Source: Candidatus Saccharimonadota bacterium (GTDB taxonomy: Bacteria; Patescibacteriota; Saccharimonadia; Saccharimonadales; JAGQNK01). From it: a stretch of DNA of 43,655 nt. Below are positions 33,293-42,601 of the stretch, one piece after another. The notes under the pieces are model-generated. The model worked only from the letters and a program-made list of their open reading frames with translations, was not told where the DNA came from and searched no databases. Both the position numbers and the translations under genes were made by a program. The stretch lies in NCBI GenBank assembly GCA_020428105.1, contig JAGQNK010000005.1, positions 1 through 43,655 of the forward strand, read 5' to 3'. Numbering within the stretch: the first letter of the stretch is position 1; each line of letters begins with the position of its first letter.

Positions 33293-33710
33293 CTGGCAAA
33301 GCTCCTAAATCACGCAAGGCTTGACGAAAGCCAACAAGTGCGTCTTTGACATCCGACTCCCTGAGCTTGAAGTTTGGGTCTGCAAGTAACTTCTTCTTGA
33401 TATTATGAGCAAACCACGCAGCATCATTATCCGTAAACGTCTTCTGAGCTGAAACCATACGCTCACCCATCGTCTTGCCCTTGAACTTGCGCTTTTTTAG
33501 CGCCTTGTCCAAAAGCTTATCAGCCTCTTGAAGTGCTTGTGGCCATGTCTTTTTGTCCTTGCAGTGTAGCTGTAAATCTTTCCAACATGAAACAAAATAA
33601 TCACTCTTGAGTCTCTTAGGAATACGAATAGCAATTATAAGCAAGCACAAAAGGGCAAGACAGACACCACCGATAATTAATGCAAGCATCTCTAAACTTA
33701 ATGAATTCAT
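33270..33710 (-). CDS. unrecognised small membrane protein inside the gat operon
   Basis: 146 residues. One membrane segment (about 7-28) is followed by a basic cytoplasmic helical domain with several aromatic residues (SDYFVSCWKDLQLHC, KTWPQALQEADKLLDKALKKRKFKGKTMGERM, WFAHNIKKKLL). No family is recognised. It overlaps gatA by four nucleotides upstream and gatB by 23 nt downstream, so it is translated with the amidotransferase subunits. The tight coupling suggests a conserved gene, but whether its function is linked to tRNA amidation is unknown. Confidence 0.75.
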   Translation of the reverse strand: MNSLSLEMLALIIGGVCLALLCLLIIAIRIPKRLKSDYFVSCWKDLQLHCKDKKTWPQALQEADKLLDKALKKRKFKGKTMGERMVSAQKTFTDNDAAWFAHNIKKKLLADPNFKLRESDVKDALVGFRQALRDLGALPDGKTRDS

Positions 33711-35134
33711 ACTAATATTTTCTCCGTTTCTGAAGCCAATCCTAATAATTCTCTATCTTTACGTTGCGGGGCAAGTAGTTGTAGCCCAACTGGCATGCCA
33801 CCAGCTTGACCTGCAGGAATTGATATCCCCGGAATTCCAACCAAGTTTGCAGCCACGGTCATGATATCGGTCAAATACATCTGTAAAGGATCTTCTATGT
33901 TAGCTCCGATGTCAAATGCAGTTGTTGGCGCTGTTGGGCCTAGCAAAAAATCCACCCTAGAAAATGCACTGTTGAACTCATCTATCAACCTAGTACGTAG
34001 CTTTTGTGCCTTGTTGTAATAAGCATCGTAGTAACCACTGCTCAGCACATAAGTACCGATCATTATCCGTCGCTTTGCTTCATTACCAAATCCTTCACTA
34101 CGACTCCAGTTATAACTTTGGTCTAAGGTTGCAGCCTCCGGATGTGAGAAGCCATAACGTTGTCCATCGTATCGACTAAGATTACTGCTGACTTCTGCGG
34201 GCATAATGATGTAATAGCAAGCAAGCGCTAATTCAATGGATGGTAAACTCACCTCTACTAATTCTGCACCTGCAGTTCTCAGCTTTTCGACAGACTCGTT
34301 AATCCTATCGCGTACTGCCTGCTCTAGACCGTCAGTCATATATTCTTTGATGATGCCAATTTTTTGACCAGCAAGATTGTTAGGCAAGGATGTATACGAA
34401 ACCTCATCACGATCAATTGTCGTACTATCCAGCGGGTCGCGACCAGCAATTACATCCATGACAATCGCCGCATCCTCTACCGTTCGAGTCAAGGGACCGA
34501 TAACGTCAGTACTACTAGCCATAGCTACTACACCACTCCTAGAAACTAATCCATAAGTTGGCTTGTAGCCAACAGCCCCGCAAAATGATGCCGGCAATCG
34601 AATTGACCCACCAGTATCTGTACCAAGCGCAAACGGTGCCATATCGAGGATCACTGATGCAGCCGAACCACCGGATGAACCGCCCGGAACCTTATTCTTA
34701 TCATGCGGATTACTCGTGGTCATAAAATCACTATTTTCGGTGCTTGAACCATGCGCGAAGGCGTCTAGATTGGCCTTGGCAACACATATCGCCCCCTCTG
34801 CCTCGAGACGCTCAATTGCCGTTGCTTGATATGGAGCATCGAAACCCTTTAAAATATTGCTAGCTGCGGTTGTCTCTGCGCCAAATGCTAAGAAATTATC
34901 CTTCGCAACAAACGGTACACCCGCTAATCGTCCGACCTCTTCGCCTGCTGCCACTCTTGTGTCTATTTCTTTCGCACGTTCATTAGCACGCTCAGCAATA
35001 GTAGCGATTACAGCGTTGTATTCTTGTTTGTCCGCTATAGTACTCAAAGACCGTTGCACAAGTTCGGTGGCACTAACCTGACCTGTTAAAACTTGATCTG
35101 CGGTGTCGGCGATGGAGTCCCACTGACTTATCAT
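33707..35134 (-). CDS. gatA: Asp-tRNA(Asn)/Glu-tRNA(Gln) amidotransferase subunit A
   Basis: 475 residues, normal for GatA. It is the glutaminase subunit, releasing ammonia that is channelled to GatB. The amidase-signature triad is intact: K78 (FVAKDNF), S153 in GGSSGGSAA and S177 in GTDTGGSIRLP. It overlaps gatC by four nucleotides at its start (ATGA) and the small membrane gene by four at its end. Confidence 0.97.
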   Translation of the reverse strand: MISQWDSIADTADQVLTGQVSATELVQRSLSTIADKQEYNAVIATIAERANERAKEIDTRVAAGEEVGRLAGVPFVAKDNFLAFGAETTAASNILKGFDAPYQATAIERLEAEGAICVAKANLDAFAHGSSTENSDFMTTSNPHDKNKVPGGSSGGSAASVILDMAPFALGTDTGGSIRLPASFCGAVGYKPTYGLVSRSGVVAMASSTDVIGPLTRTVEDAAIVMDVIAGRDPLDSTTIDRDEVSYTSLPNNLAGQKIGIIKEYMTDGLEQAVRDRINESVEKLRTAGAELVEVSLPSIELALACYYIIMPAEVSSNLSRYDGQRYGFSHPEAATLDQSYNWSRSEGFGNEAKRRIMIGTYVLSSGYYDAYYNKAQKLRTRLIDEFNSAFSRVDFLLGPTAPTTAFDIGANIEDPLQMYLTDIMTVAANLVGIPGISIPAGQAGGMPVGLQLLAPQRKDRELLGLASETEKILV

Positions 35135-35427
35135 CTGTCCAACATCCTCTTTACTTTGATTTGATTATTTTCTAACGCAGGAGCATTCTTCAATAGTTCT
35201 TTGGTAGATGCACCATAATCAATCTCTGTGTCGGGTCTTGTAACATTAGTCAGTCCAGTGACTTGGTAAGTAGGCACAACATCCTTCAGATCAACTTTGT
35301 CTAATTGTTCAACATAACCCAATATTGAACTGATTTCCTTCTTGAATACACCACATTCATCGTCATTCAGCCTTAATCTAGCAAGCCGAGCCAACTTTAA
35401 TACATCTTCATTCGTAAGTTCTACCAT
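35131..35427 (-). CDS. gatC: Asp-tRNA(Asn)/Glu-tRNA(Gln) amidotransferase subunit C
   Basis: 98 residues, normal for GatC, the small subunit that stabilises GatA. LTNEDVLKLARLARLRLNDDE at the N-terminus and the ILGYVEQLDKVDLKDVVPTYQVTGLTNVTRPD core are diagnostic. It is first in the gatC-gatA-gatB series. TGATATACT ends 7 nt before the ATG without a Shine-Dalgarno sequence, pointing to a leaderless mRNA for the operon. Confidence 0.95.
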   Translation of the reverse strand: MVELTNEDVLKLARLARLRLNDDECGVFKKEISSILGYVEQLDKVDLKDVVPTYQVTGLTNVTRPDTEIDYGASTKELLKNAPALENNQIKVKRMLDR

Positions 35428-35434
35428 TTCTACC

Positions 35435-35443
35435 AGTATATCA
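35435..35443 (-). promoter_or_regulatory. extended -10 box of the gat operon
   Basis: Minus-strand TGATATACT ends 7 nt upstream of the gatC ATG. It is back to back with the hydrolase promoter on the other strand. Confidence 0.5.
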
Positions 35444-35461
35444 AAGCCGACAAAAATATGC

Positions 35462-35490
35462 TTTACAAATCCAAACTATGCTCGTACGAT
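35462..35490 (+). promoter_or_regulatory. promoter of the alpha/beta hydrolase gene
   Basis: TTTACA (35462-35467), 17 nt, TACGAT (35485-35490). The leader would be about 22 nt, with GGA near the start codon. Confidence 0.5.
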
Positions 35491-35518
35491 ATTTACAAGC
35501 ATAAGAACTGGAACAAAA

Positions 35519-36523
35519 ATGGCATTAGTCGATCACTGCACAACTCCAGAAACAAGCTGCTGCAACCGCAGCTTACAAGAACCGCCCATCGTGCGCCCTC
35601 ATCATACAGAAGAGGGCGCTTTTGTTTTTGAAAGGGGCGACAATACTAGTCTAGTGCGACAAGGATTAGTGAATATTGGAGGCGCAGCTATCCGCTACAC
35701 CTATGAGCGACCAGAGGACATCACTGATCCCGACCCAATCGTCATCACACCAGGTTATGGTGGCATCAAGCCAGCTTACCGTGAACTCCGGAACTCACTA
35801 AGTGTACACGGCAGACCTGCAGTCACTTTTCGCCCACCGAGAACACAAACAATCTCTGCCTCGTTTGACCCAACACACCTACTACACCCCGACAGACTTC
35901 TCGCCCAGGCAACCTATGCGGTGTCTAAGGACATAATCCAACGATATGGTTTAATCGACGATTTTGAAAAAGTCGATGCCGTAGGACATTCAATGGGAGG
36001 TCCCGCTGTTGTTAGTGCGGCTCTACATAAGCCGGAGTACTTCCATACCGTTACTGCAATGGCCGCAGCCGGTCTTGACGGACACACACTCCTAGACATG
36101 GCCAAAAGAGCGCCAAGTGTCGTTAGAGCAGAAATAATCCCGGCAATCAGTGACATACGACAACGAAGTGATGTTCGTTCACTCAAAGACATTATTCATT
36201 ACATGGCACGCAATCCTTGGCGCACGCTTGCAGAAGGCCTGACGGTCGGAAGTGGCGATATTAGAGAGAAAGTTGCCATCCTTGGAAGTCTTGGCGTAAA
36301 GTCAGCTGCGCTCCAATTTGCTGACGATCGATTCTTTCCAGTCGAAGGAGTCCGAGAAAAGTCTGCACACTTATTTGACGCATTTTACGAGTTCCCAAAC
36401 CCGCTTGCAAATCATGTCTGGCCACAGCTTGAACCTGAAACTGTAGCTCATGAGTTAGTCAATATTACTGCAGATTTAAAACACAACAATCAAGCAAGAT
36501 TACAGCTCGTTCGCCAAAATTAA
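35519..36523 (+). CDS. alpha/beta hydrolase
   Basis: 334 residues. The nucleophile elbow is GHSMGG (S158), preceded by VITPGYGG (about 78-85), which fits the oxyanion-hole region of the fold. The likely catalytic acid is in the [15 protein letters not shown] segment and the His in NPLANHVWP. Substrate is unknown; an esterase or lipase is the general expectation. The first 40 residues carry several cysteines and are poorly conserved in style. The start at 35519 is chosen because a longer frame from 35342 would be antisense to gatC. It overlaps uvrB by four nucleotides at the 3' ends. Confidence 0.85.
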   Translation: MALVDHCTTPETSCCNRSLQEPPIVRPHHTEEGAFVFERGDNTSLVRQGLVNIGGAAIRYTYERPEDITDPDPIVITPGYGGIKPAYRELRNSLSVHGRPAVTFRPPRTQTISASFDPTHLLHPDRLLAQATYAVSKDIIQRYGLIDDFEKVDAVGHSMGGPAVVSAALHKPEYFHTVTAMAAAGLDGHTLLDMAKRAPSVVRAEIIPAISDIRQRSDVRSLKDIIHYMARNPWRTLAEGLTVGSGDIREKVAILGSLGVKSAALQFADDRFFPVEGVREKSAHLFDAFYEFPNPLANHVWPQLEPETVAHELVNITADLKHNNQARLQLVRQN

Positions 36524-38484
36524 ATCTTAGCCTTTATATCAGAAATTATATCTCGTAACTCAGCGGCTTTCTCAAACTCCAGATTCGCAGCCGCCATGTC
36601 CATTTGGGCTGACAGGTCTTTGATAAGATGCTTATACTCGTCCTTAGGTATTTTCTTGAGATCGAGCTTTGCCTTTTTAGCCTCTTCTGGAAGATCAGGA
36701 CGCAAGCCCTTCTCGATTTCTTTAGCTATACCTGTGGGCGTGATACTGTGCTGAGTATTGTATTCTTCCTGTATCTGCCGGCGCCTATTGGTTTCATCGA
36801 TAGTACGTTGCATGCTACCGGTTACGTGATCGGCATACATAATAACCCGACCATCAACGTGCCTCGCCGCTCGACCAACGGTCTGGATCAATGCTTGTTC
36901 GCTACGCAAAAAGCCCTCTTTGTCAGCGTCGAGAATCGCCACCAGCGATACCTCCGGCAAATCCAGCCCTTCACGCAGTAGATTAATGCCTACCACTACA
37001 TCATATGTTCCGAGCCGTAAATCTCGCAGAATATCTGTCCTGTCCAACGTGTCTACATCACTGTGAAGGTACGTGACCTTTATTTTGATGTCCTGCAGGT
37101 ATTCGGTCAAATCTTCAGCCATTCTTTTGGTGAGCGTAGTCACTAACACACGTTGATGTTTGTCTATGGTTGCTCTAATTTCATAAATCAAATCGTCAAT
37201 TTGTCCCTCAATTGGCCGTACTTCAATAGGCGGGTCTAGTAGTCCTGTTGGGCGGATCACCTGCTGCGCAGGTTCGGGACTGCGGCTTAATTCATACTGA
37301 GCTGGCGTTGCACTGACGTAAATAACTTTATTGACATGCTTTTCGAATTCCGTAAAGGTCAATGGACGATTATCGAGTGCACTCGGCAACCGAAATCCAT
37401 GTTCTACTAGGACTTCCTTTCGGGCGCGATCACCGTTGTACATACCTCGCACCTGTGGGATAGTCATGTGCGATTCGTCAATCATCATCAAATAATCATC
37501 TGGAAAATAGTCTAACAAAGTTGCTGGTTGCTCCCCAGGCTCTCTATTTGTCAAATACCGACTATAGTTTTCTATACCTTTTACGAAACCTGTCTGCTGA
37601 AGCATCTCTATGTCAAACTGCGTCCGCTGATTTAGCCTCTGAGCTTCAACTAACATATTATTTGACTTAAAGTACCGCAACCTCTGCTCAAGTTCCTCTT
37701 CTATGTGCCCGATTGCCAGCTTTAACTTATCTTGAGGTGTGACATAGTGCGAACCAGGAAAGATTGTTACATCCTCGAGGTTAGCGAGTATTTCTCCAGT
37801 CAGAGGATCTATTTTGGTGATTCTGTCCACTTCGTCACCAAACATTTCCACCCTATAAGCTATCTCCTCACCGGCAGGAAAAATATCTACTACATCACCG
37901 CGAACACGAAATGTGCCTCTATGGAAGTCAATATCATTACGCTGATACTGAATATCCGTTAGTTGGCGCAATAATTTATCTCGAACACGGCGCTCTCCAC
38001 GGACAACCTTTACGGCCATATCGCCGTAATCCTCTACCGAGCCAATTCCATAAATACAGCTTACGCTAGCTACAATCAACACATCACGACGTGAGAGTAA
38101 CGCACTTGTCGCCGCATGTCGCAGACGATCAATCTCCTCATTTATTGCCGAATCTTTTTCTATGTAAGTGTCGCTACGAGCGATGTAAGCCTCTGGCTGA
38201 TAATAGTCAAAATAACTTACAAAATAATGCACTGCGTTGTTTGGAAAAAAACGCTTAAATTCGCTGTATAGCTGTGCAGCAAGAGTTTTATTATGACTTA
38301 GCACAAGGGTTGGTTTTTGAACATTATGCACGATGTTTGCCATTGTGAAAGTTTTACCTGACCCAGTTACGCCGAGTAAGGTTTGCTCTTTGACGCCTTT
38401 ATGCAGTGAGTCCGTCAATTGAGCAATTGCTGTCGGCTGATCTCCCGTTGGTTTGTAGTCTGACCGTAACTCAAACTCATTCAT
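36520..38484 (-). CDS. uvrB: excinuclease ABC subunit B
   Basis: 654 residues, normal for UvrB, the damage-verifying helicase of nucleotide excision repair. Walker A GVTGSGKT is at 38-45, the beta-hairpin [11 protein letters not shown] follows (written [14 protein letters not shown] here), the DESH box is in [23 protein letters not shown], and helicase motifs [16 protein letters not shown] and QTVGRAARH follow. The UVR domain is at the C-terminus ([17 protein letters not shown]). The ATG at 38484 is preferred because an extended -10 (TGCTATAAT) ends 6 nt upstream; ATGs at 38487 and 38514 are in frame but too close to or before that box. Confidence 0.96.
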   Translation of the reverse strand: MNEFELRSDYKPTGDQPTAIAQLTDSLHKGVKEQTLLGVTGSGKTFTMANIVHNVQKPTLVLSHNKTLAAQLYSEFKRFFPNNAVHYFVSYFDYYQPEAYIARSDTYIEKDSAINEEIDRLRHAATSALLSRRDVLIVASVSCIYGIGSVEDYGDMAVKVVRGERRVRDKLLRQLTDIQYQRNDIDFHRGTFRVRGDVVDIFPAGEEIAYRVEMFGDEVDRITKIDPLTGEILANLEDVTIFPGSHYVTPQDKLKLAIGHIEEELEQRLRYFKSNNMLVEAQRLNQRTQFDIEMLQQTGFVKGIENYSRYLTNREPGEQPATLLDYFPDDYLMMIDESHMTIPQVRGMYNGDRARKEVLVEHGFRLPSALDNRPLTFTEFEKHVNKVIYVSATPAQYELSRSPEPAQQVIRPTGLLDPPIEVRPIEGQIDDLIYEIRATIDKHQRVLVTTLTKRMAEDLTEYLQDIKIKVTYLHSDVDTLDRTDILRDLRLGTYDVVVGINLLREGLDLPEVSLVAILDADKEGFLRSEQALIQTVGRAARHVDGRVIMYADHVTGSMQRTIDETNRRRQIQEEYNTQHSITPTGIAKEIEKGLRPDLPEEAKKAKLDLKKIPKDEYKHLIKDLSAQMDMAAANLEFEKAAELRDIISDIKAKI

Positions 38485-38490
38485 CATTAC

Positions 38491-38499
38491 ATTATAGCA
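38491..38499 (-). promoter_or_regulatory. extended -10 promoter of uvrB
   Basis: Minus-strand TGCTATAAT, the full extended -10 consensus, ends 6 nt before the ATG at 38484. No Shine-Dalgarno sequence is present. Confidence 0.55.
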
Positions 38500-38574
38500 A
38501 CGTCTTTCAAACATAGTTGGCAGAAATTTTCATATGACTGCACACATTTAGCGTCCTGATGCATTATCAGACTC

Positions 38575-39831
38575 TTACAAGAACATTTGTTCAAGTGAGT
38601 TATCTATTCCGGCTACTTGTCCAGCGCTATCAGCTAGTTGATGTAGGATTTGCTGTTCAATTGCTGGTTGACCGATATATCTAACAAACAGTTCACTCCA
38701 CAGACTTGCCCTAAACTGATGAGCAACTCTGTTTTCAAAAGACAGACGATTGACGTAGCACACTGCAATGTCCGTCAAACAAAAACTCACAACCCCATCT
38801 TTGGTCTTTAGCGCCACATAGTCCATCTCGTTCCAAAAATGCAATGCTGGTTCGATCCTATACATGACCTCCTCTGCCTTACGCCAAAATAAATCTTCCG
38901 ACTGGATATGCGGCTCGAACATATCAGCCAAACCGCCGCCTTTTCGTCCAAAATGTCGTTGTACATCACGCCAGTGGACATCGTGACCGGCTACTTTAGC
39001 GTGATCTCTAGGGTCATGGATTAGTGTCTTGACAATAATTTCGCCAAAATCTGACTGTACTTGCTGAGATTTGAAAAAAGTACTGTACATTCGTATTTCG
39101 TTCAGATAATGCAGTAGCAGTGGTAAGACGACCAATGTAATACCGGGCATTCGTGAAACAGGCAATGGCATAAGAGCGATGACCCCGATTTCTTTCATAT
39201 GGGTAACATTGTGACGTTGTTTCCTGGCATATGCCTCTGCTGTAACTCCCCATTTTTTGGCATCCAGGTTTATGAACTCAATTGCCCTGGATTCGAAATC
39301 CTGCGGTGAAAGATACTTATATTTACGCGTAAACATCTGTAGCCATTCCGCCGTCTCCACAAACCTCATAGCCGCAAATATCTCGGTTATTGACTCCCTC
39401 TTCAACATTGAGTCGATGGAACGATAACCCAATTGCTTCATAATCTTCTTGGGCGGCGTCAGCTTCAAGAGGCGCTTTGCGGCCGGCACTTTCAAAACCC
39501 ACGCTGACTTGGAGGTATGTAGAGTATTCACAAACCGAACAATCCTAGGAAGGATATCTTGCACATCCGTTGGGTCTGTGGCACCAAGACGTCGAGCCAG
39601 AAATTCATCATGTTTACCAGCAAGCTCAACTAACGCATAATAAAGCTCCCTTGCAGTAGTGTCTTTGGGGTCAAGGCCAAGTTCTTTGGTTTTTTGATGG
39701 ACTTTTCGAATAATCTCGGAATATAGACGCACATCAGTACCCGAATGTCCACTAGCCGCTTCAAGCTGATGTATGCCAATAGAAAACAATGGATCATCCA
39801 CGCCCAATAGTTCAGCTAATACTTTGCACAT
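38575..39831 (-). CDS. unrecognised 418-residue protein
   Basis: 418 residues, soluble-looking except for a hydrophobic stretch at about 225-245 (VIALMPLPVSRMPGITLVVLPLLLHYL), which may be a buried helix or a single membrane helix. It is helical, with many Lys/Arg/Phe/Trp residues and a His-rich stretch (LIHDPRDHAKVAGHDVHWRDVQRHFG, about 280-305) that could bind a metal or nucleic acid, but I can name no family. The 5' end lies 87 nt from the divergent CDP-alcohol phosphatidyltransferase-like gene. It is downstream of nothing on its strand, so it is probably a single-gene unit, with TATTCT ending 10 nt before its ATG. Confidence 0.75.
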   Translation of the reverse strand: MCKVLAELLGVDDPLFSIGIHQLEAASGHSGTDVRLYSEIIRKVHQKTKELGLDPKDTTARELYYALVELAGKHDEFLARRLGATDPTDVQDILPRIVRFVNTLHTSKSAWVLKVPAAKRLLKLTPPKKIMKQLGYRSIDSMLKRESITEIFAAMRFVETAEWLQMFTRKYKYLSPQDFESRAIEFINLDAKKWGVTAEAYARKQRHNVTHMKEIGVIALMPLPVSRMPGITLVVLPLLLHYLNEIRMYSTFFKSQQVQSDFGEIIVKTLIHDPRDHAKVAGHDVHWRDVQRHFGRKGGGLADMFEPHIQSEDLFWRKAEEVMYRIEPALHFWNEMDYVALKTKDGVVSFCLTDIAVCYVNRLSFENRVAHQFRASLWSELFVRYIGQPAIEQQILHQLADSAGQVAGIDNSLEQMFL

Positions 39832-39881
39832 AGTTATCTTTAGAATACTCCAGTATGATGGCGCCGTAAAGCCATAAGCGC

Positions 39882-39910
39882 TTGCATATTATCAGTATGA
39901 CAGATAGGAT
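39882..39910 (+). promoter_or_regulatory. promoter of the CDP-alcohol phosphatidyltransferase-like gene
   Basis: TTGCAT (39882-39887), 17 nt, TAGGAT (39905-39910), ending 8 nt before the ATG. Both hexamers and spacing fit, and transcription would start at or within two bases of the start codon. Confidence 0.55.
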
Positions 39911-39918
39911 AGTGGACG

Positions 39919-40602
39919 ATGAACATAGAACTGGAATACCCAAAAATCGAAATTGGACTCCAAGACACTCCACCTATTACGCACACCACATATCCATCTA
40001 TTGGTATTGCTGCCGAACAGGTTGCCAATTGCCTAACAGCTATACGTGGAGTAGGTGCAGTTGCTATCAATCGACACATTGTCGCTACTGAAAACTATCA
40101 GTCCTGGCAGACTGTTGGTGCTTTTGCTCTACTTGCTCTCACAGACATGGAAGGCAGGCTTGCTCGTTGGGGGCGCAAATTACAACACAAGGATGAAGAT
40201 GTGTCCAGACCAGTTCAATCATACATAGATCATCTCACAGATAAAGGCTTAGTTGACGGCACGATGGCAGCCATAGCCAGTCGAGAGCGCAATAACGGCA
40301 ACACTGCGTATGCTAATGCTATTGCTGTAGCTACGGGTATAACCATAGCACGCGACGTAGCAACTACCGCCGATCGTGTAGCAGCCGACATACAAGGCAT
40401 CGACACAAGGGCACAAGAATCTGGCAAGCAAAAAGCTATCAAGCAATACTTAGCAGTTGGTTTTGCGCTTTCTCCTTTAGCAAAGCCAGCAATCGGCAAA
40501 ACAGCTGCGGCGATCGGACTAGGTCACTCCACCCATGAGTCAATCAAAAGCGGTTGGTCACTACACCAATATTTTTCAAACCAACGTAAAAACCGGCAGT
40601 AA
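39919..40602 (+). CDS. divergent CDP-alcohol phosphatidyltransferase-like protein
   Basis: 227 residues. The family makes phospholipids by joining a CDP-linked lipid to an alcohol in the membrane. NCLTAIRGVGAVAI (37-50) matches the N-x-L-T-x-x-R start of the first helix, and ALTDMEGRLARWG (73-85) with SYIDHLTDK (101-109) correspond to the active-site D-x-x-D-G-x-x-A-R...G-x-x-x-D-x-x-x-D. Several positions are altered: one residue is missing between D76 and E78, Asp is replaced by Glu before the Gly, the later Gly is Gln, and about eight residues are inserted. D104 and D108 are kept. It may have an unusual substrate or be inactive. Its 3' end faces the PfkB gene, 9 nt apart. Confidence 0.6.
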   Translation: MNIELEYPKIEIGLQDTPPITHTTYPSIGIAAEQVANCLTAIRGVGAVAINRHIVATENYQSWQTVGAFALLALTDMEGRLARWGRKLQHKDEDVSRPVQSYIDHLTDKGLVDGTMAAIASRERNNGNTAYANAIAVATGITIARDVATTADRVAADIQGIDTRAQESGKQKAIKQYLAVGFALSPLAKPAIGKTAAAIGLGHSTHESIKSGWSLHQYFSNQRKNRQ

Positions 40603-40611
40603 CTCAAACTG

Positions 40612-41610
40612 CTAAAATCGTTCTGGCTTATACCATTCTGGAGCGTTCTTTAGATACTCTTCTAGTTGGGCCTCCGTCAGTAGGCCCTTTTGCGCACCAA
40701 CATTTTGTACGACACTCATAGAATTAATTGGAGCCCACTGCAATGCGCCTTCAATAGTATTTCCCTTGATGATAGCGGCCACGAAGGTTGACGTGAAGGC
40801 ATCACCCGCTCCAGTTCGTTCATAGGGAGCTTTCGGATCGGGGTATGGCGGCATCTTGAAACGATCCTTCCCATCCGAGGCATAAGCACCAGCCGGACCG
40901 TCTGTAATTGCTACGATCTTTGGACCAAGGGCATGTAGTCTGTCCATCAAATCATGCAAGTCTTCATAATTTCCACCAGAAACCATAACCGCTTCTTCTC
41001 GGTTAACGGCCAGTACTTCCGTTCTAGCATAAACCTTTGCCAGTTTTTTTGCACCAGCCTCTAGCTGAAATGTACCCGGTTGGAAGGCCAATTTGACTTC
41101 TGGATTATCGTCTAGCCAGTCAACTACCATGTCGTGGTATTTGTCCAATGCATTTTTACTAATAGAGCTGAAGTAAATCCATTGCGGTATGTCAGCTTTG
41201 GTAAAACGTGGCCATTGATAGTTATACTCCTCGTGGTTGATTAGAATTGTCCGCTCATCTTTGTACCACAAAACATAATGATAATTGGTGATCTTTTTGT
41301 TATTGATGCGCACAAAGCGGGTATCAACTCGTTCGTCTTCCAGAGCGTCAATAATATCGCGGCCATACTGATCCTTGCCTACGTTACTCACCAAACCGCT
41401 ATGAATACCTAATCGCGCAAAACTAACCGACGCATTCGCCGCGTTGCCGACTCCGTTAACTACTTCGGCTTTCTCGAACGGAATTTTTGTAGCAAATGGC
41501 ATAGCAAGCCATTTGCCATGCTCATTCTCGTAAGCTTGCGCTCGATTATCACAAAGCTTAATGAACGCATCGATTACAACATCACCTACTGATAAAACTT
41601 CTAGTGCCAT
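40612..41610 (-). CDS. PfkB family carbohydrate kinase
   Basis: 332 residues. A ribokinase-type fold with an N-terminal glycine signature (VVNGVGNAANASVSFARLG) and the C-terminal ATP/catalytic motif GAGDAF (267-272; D270 is the catalytic base). The substrate is uncertain: with a class II aldolase and a transketolase just upstream in the same run, a sugar-phosphate kinase (for example fructose-6-phosphate or a related sugar) would fit, but this is inferred from neighbours. GGTGG 5 nt before the ATG is a good ribosome binding site. It is last in the operon, 77 nt after the aldolase. Confidence 0.88.
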   Translation of the reverse strand: MALEVLSVGDVVIDAFIKLCDNRAQAYENEHGKWLAMPFATKIPFEKAEVVNGVGNAANASVSFARLGIHSGLVSNVGKDQYGRDIIDALEDERVDTRFVRINNKKITNYHYVLWYKDERTILINHEEYNYQWPRFTKADIPQWIYFSSISKNALDKYHDMVVDWLDDNPEVKLAFQPGTFQLEAGAKKLAKVYARTEVLAVNREEAVMVSGGNYEDLHDLMDRLHALGPKIVAITDGPAGAYASDGKDRFKMPPYPDPKAPYERTGAGDAFTSTFVAAIIKGNTIEGALQWAPINSMSVVQNVGAQKGLLTEAQLEEYLKNAPEWYKPERF

Positions 41611-41687
41611 CTATCCCACCTTTATTGCTTCTTAGTGCTTATGTTTGTTCTTATATTACCCATTGCTTGTCAATTTTACTAGCTCAA

Positions 41688-42599
41688 TTACGGTCGAGCT
41701 TTGTCCGTAGCATTAAACATATCTATCTTGCTCTCTACTACACCTTGAACCGCTTCGATTACTTCATCCATGAGCTTGACCACTGCATATTCGGACTTGT
41801 TCTGTTCAAGTACCTGCTCTAGCGTCTTGCGGTAAGCCACGCGCATGTCAGAGTTGATGTTTACCTTGGTTACCCCGACCTTCACTGCCTCTACAAAATA
41901 GTGCCCTGGAGTACCACTGCCACCGTGTAACGAGATATTACAATTAATGGCACTACGAATTTCACGTAGTAGATCAATGTCTAGCTTTTTGGGCACAGGA
42001 TATTTACCGTGTAAGTTACCAATTGCTGCCGCAAAGGTATCAACACCGGTCGCTTCCACAAATGACCGAGTACCTTCCACCGTACTAAATGTCTTTTTGA
42101 TCTCGTTATAATCAATTTTCTCTGTATGTAGGTTTGACGAACCGCCAAAGTAATGTGGTTCACTTTCCACCATCGCTCCGGTTAACCGCGCATAGTCCAC
42201 AATTTGGCGAGTTTCTGCGATGATTTCATCTAATGTCGCGTCCTTACGCGCCTGACTTATGTCAATGTGGATAAATTCATACCCGGCTTCTATACCAGCA
42301 ATTGCCGCAGCAACCGTTGGGCTATGATCAAGGTTGATATACATTTCTACGCCGTACTCTTGTTTGTAGTTGTCCACCATGTCGCGAACATTATCAAGGC
42401 CAAGCGCATCGACCTCACCCTGACTTACTTCTACCATAAGCGGTGCATTTTTTGCCTTCGCAGCTCTTGCTATTGCTATCAACGTTTCTTGATTGTCGAT
42501 ATTAAAGGCGCCTAACGCAAAACTCTGTTCTCTGGCACGCTGCATTGCTTCGCGAGCCTGCTGGCAGTTCTCTCTCATTTGTCTTAATGTCAATGACAT
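41688..42599 (-). CDS. class II fructose-bisphosphate aldolase family
   Basis: 303 residues, normal for the zinc-dependent class II aldolases that split fructose- or tagatose-1,6-bisphosphate. Catalytic D91 and zinc ligand H92 are in NLDHSPT, with zinc ligands H197 in GNLHGKYP and H225 in SLHGGSGTP. The choice between fructose-bisphosphate and tagatose-bisphosphate aldolase cannot be made by eye. Its ATG lies two nucleotides after the transketolase stop, with an AGGTGGGG site inside the end of that gene, so it is co-translated. Confidence 0.92.
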   Translation of the reverse strand: MSLTLRQMRENCQQAREAMQRAREQSFALGAFNIDNQETLIAIARAAKAKNAPLMVEVSQGEVDALGLDNVRDMVDNYKQEYGVEMYINLDHSPTVAAAIAGIEAGYEFIHIDISQARKDATLDEIIAETRQIVDYARLTGAMVESEPHYFGGSSNLHTEKIDYNEIKKTFSTVEGTRSFVEATGVDTFAAAIGNLHGKYPVPKKLDIDLLREIRSAINCNISLHGGSGTPGHYFVEAVKVGVTKVNINSDMRVAYRKTLEQVLEQNKSEYAVVKLMDEVIEAVQGVVESKIDMFNATDKARP

Positions 42600-42601
42600 A
42601 T

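Noticed and set aside
35342-35518. 59-residue N-terminal extension of the alpha/beta hydrolase
   Set aside because: It is antisense to gatC and Ser/Thr/Asn-rich, and a promoter lies downstream of it at 35462-35490.
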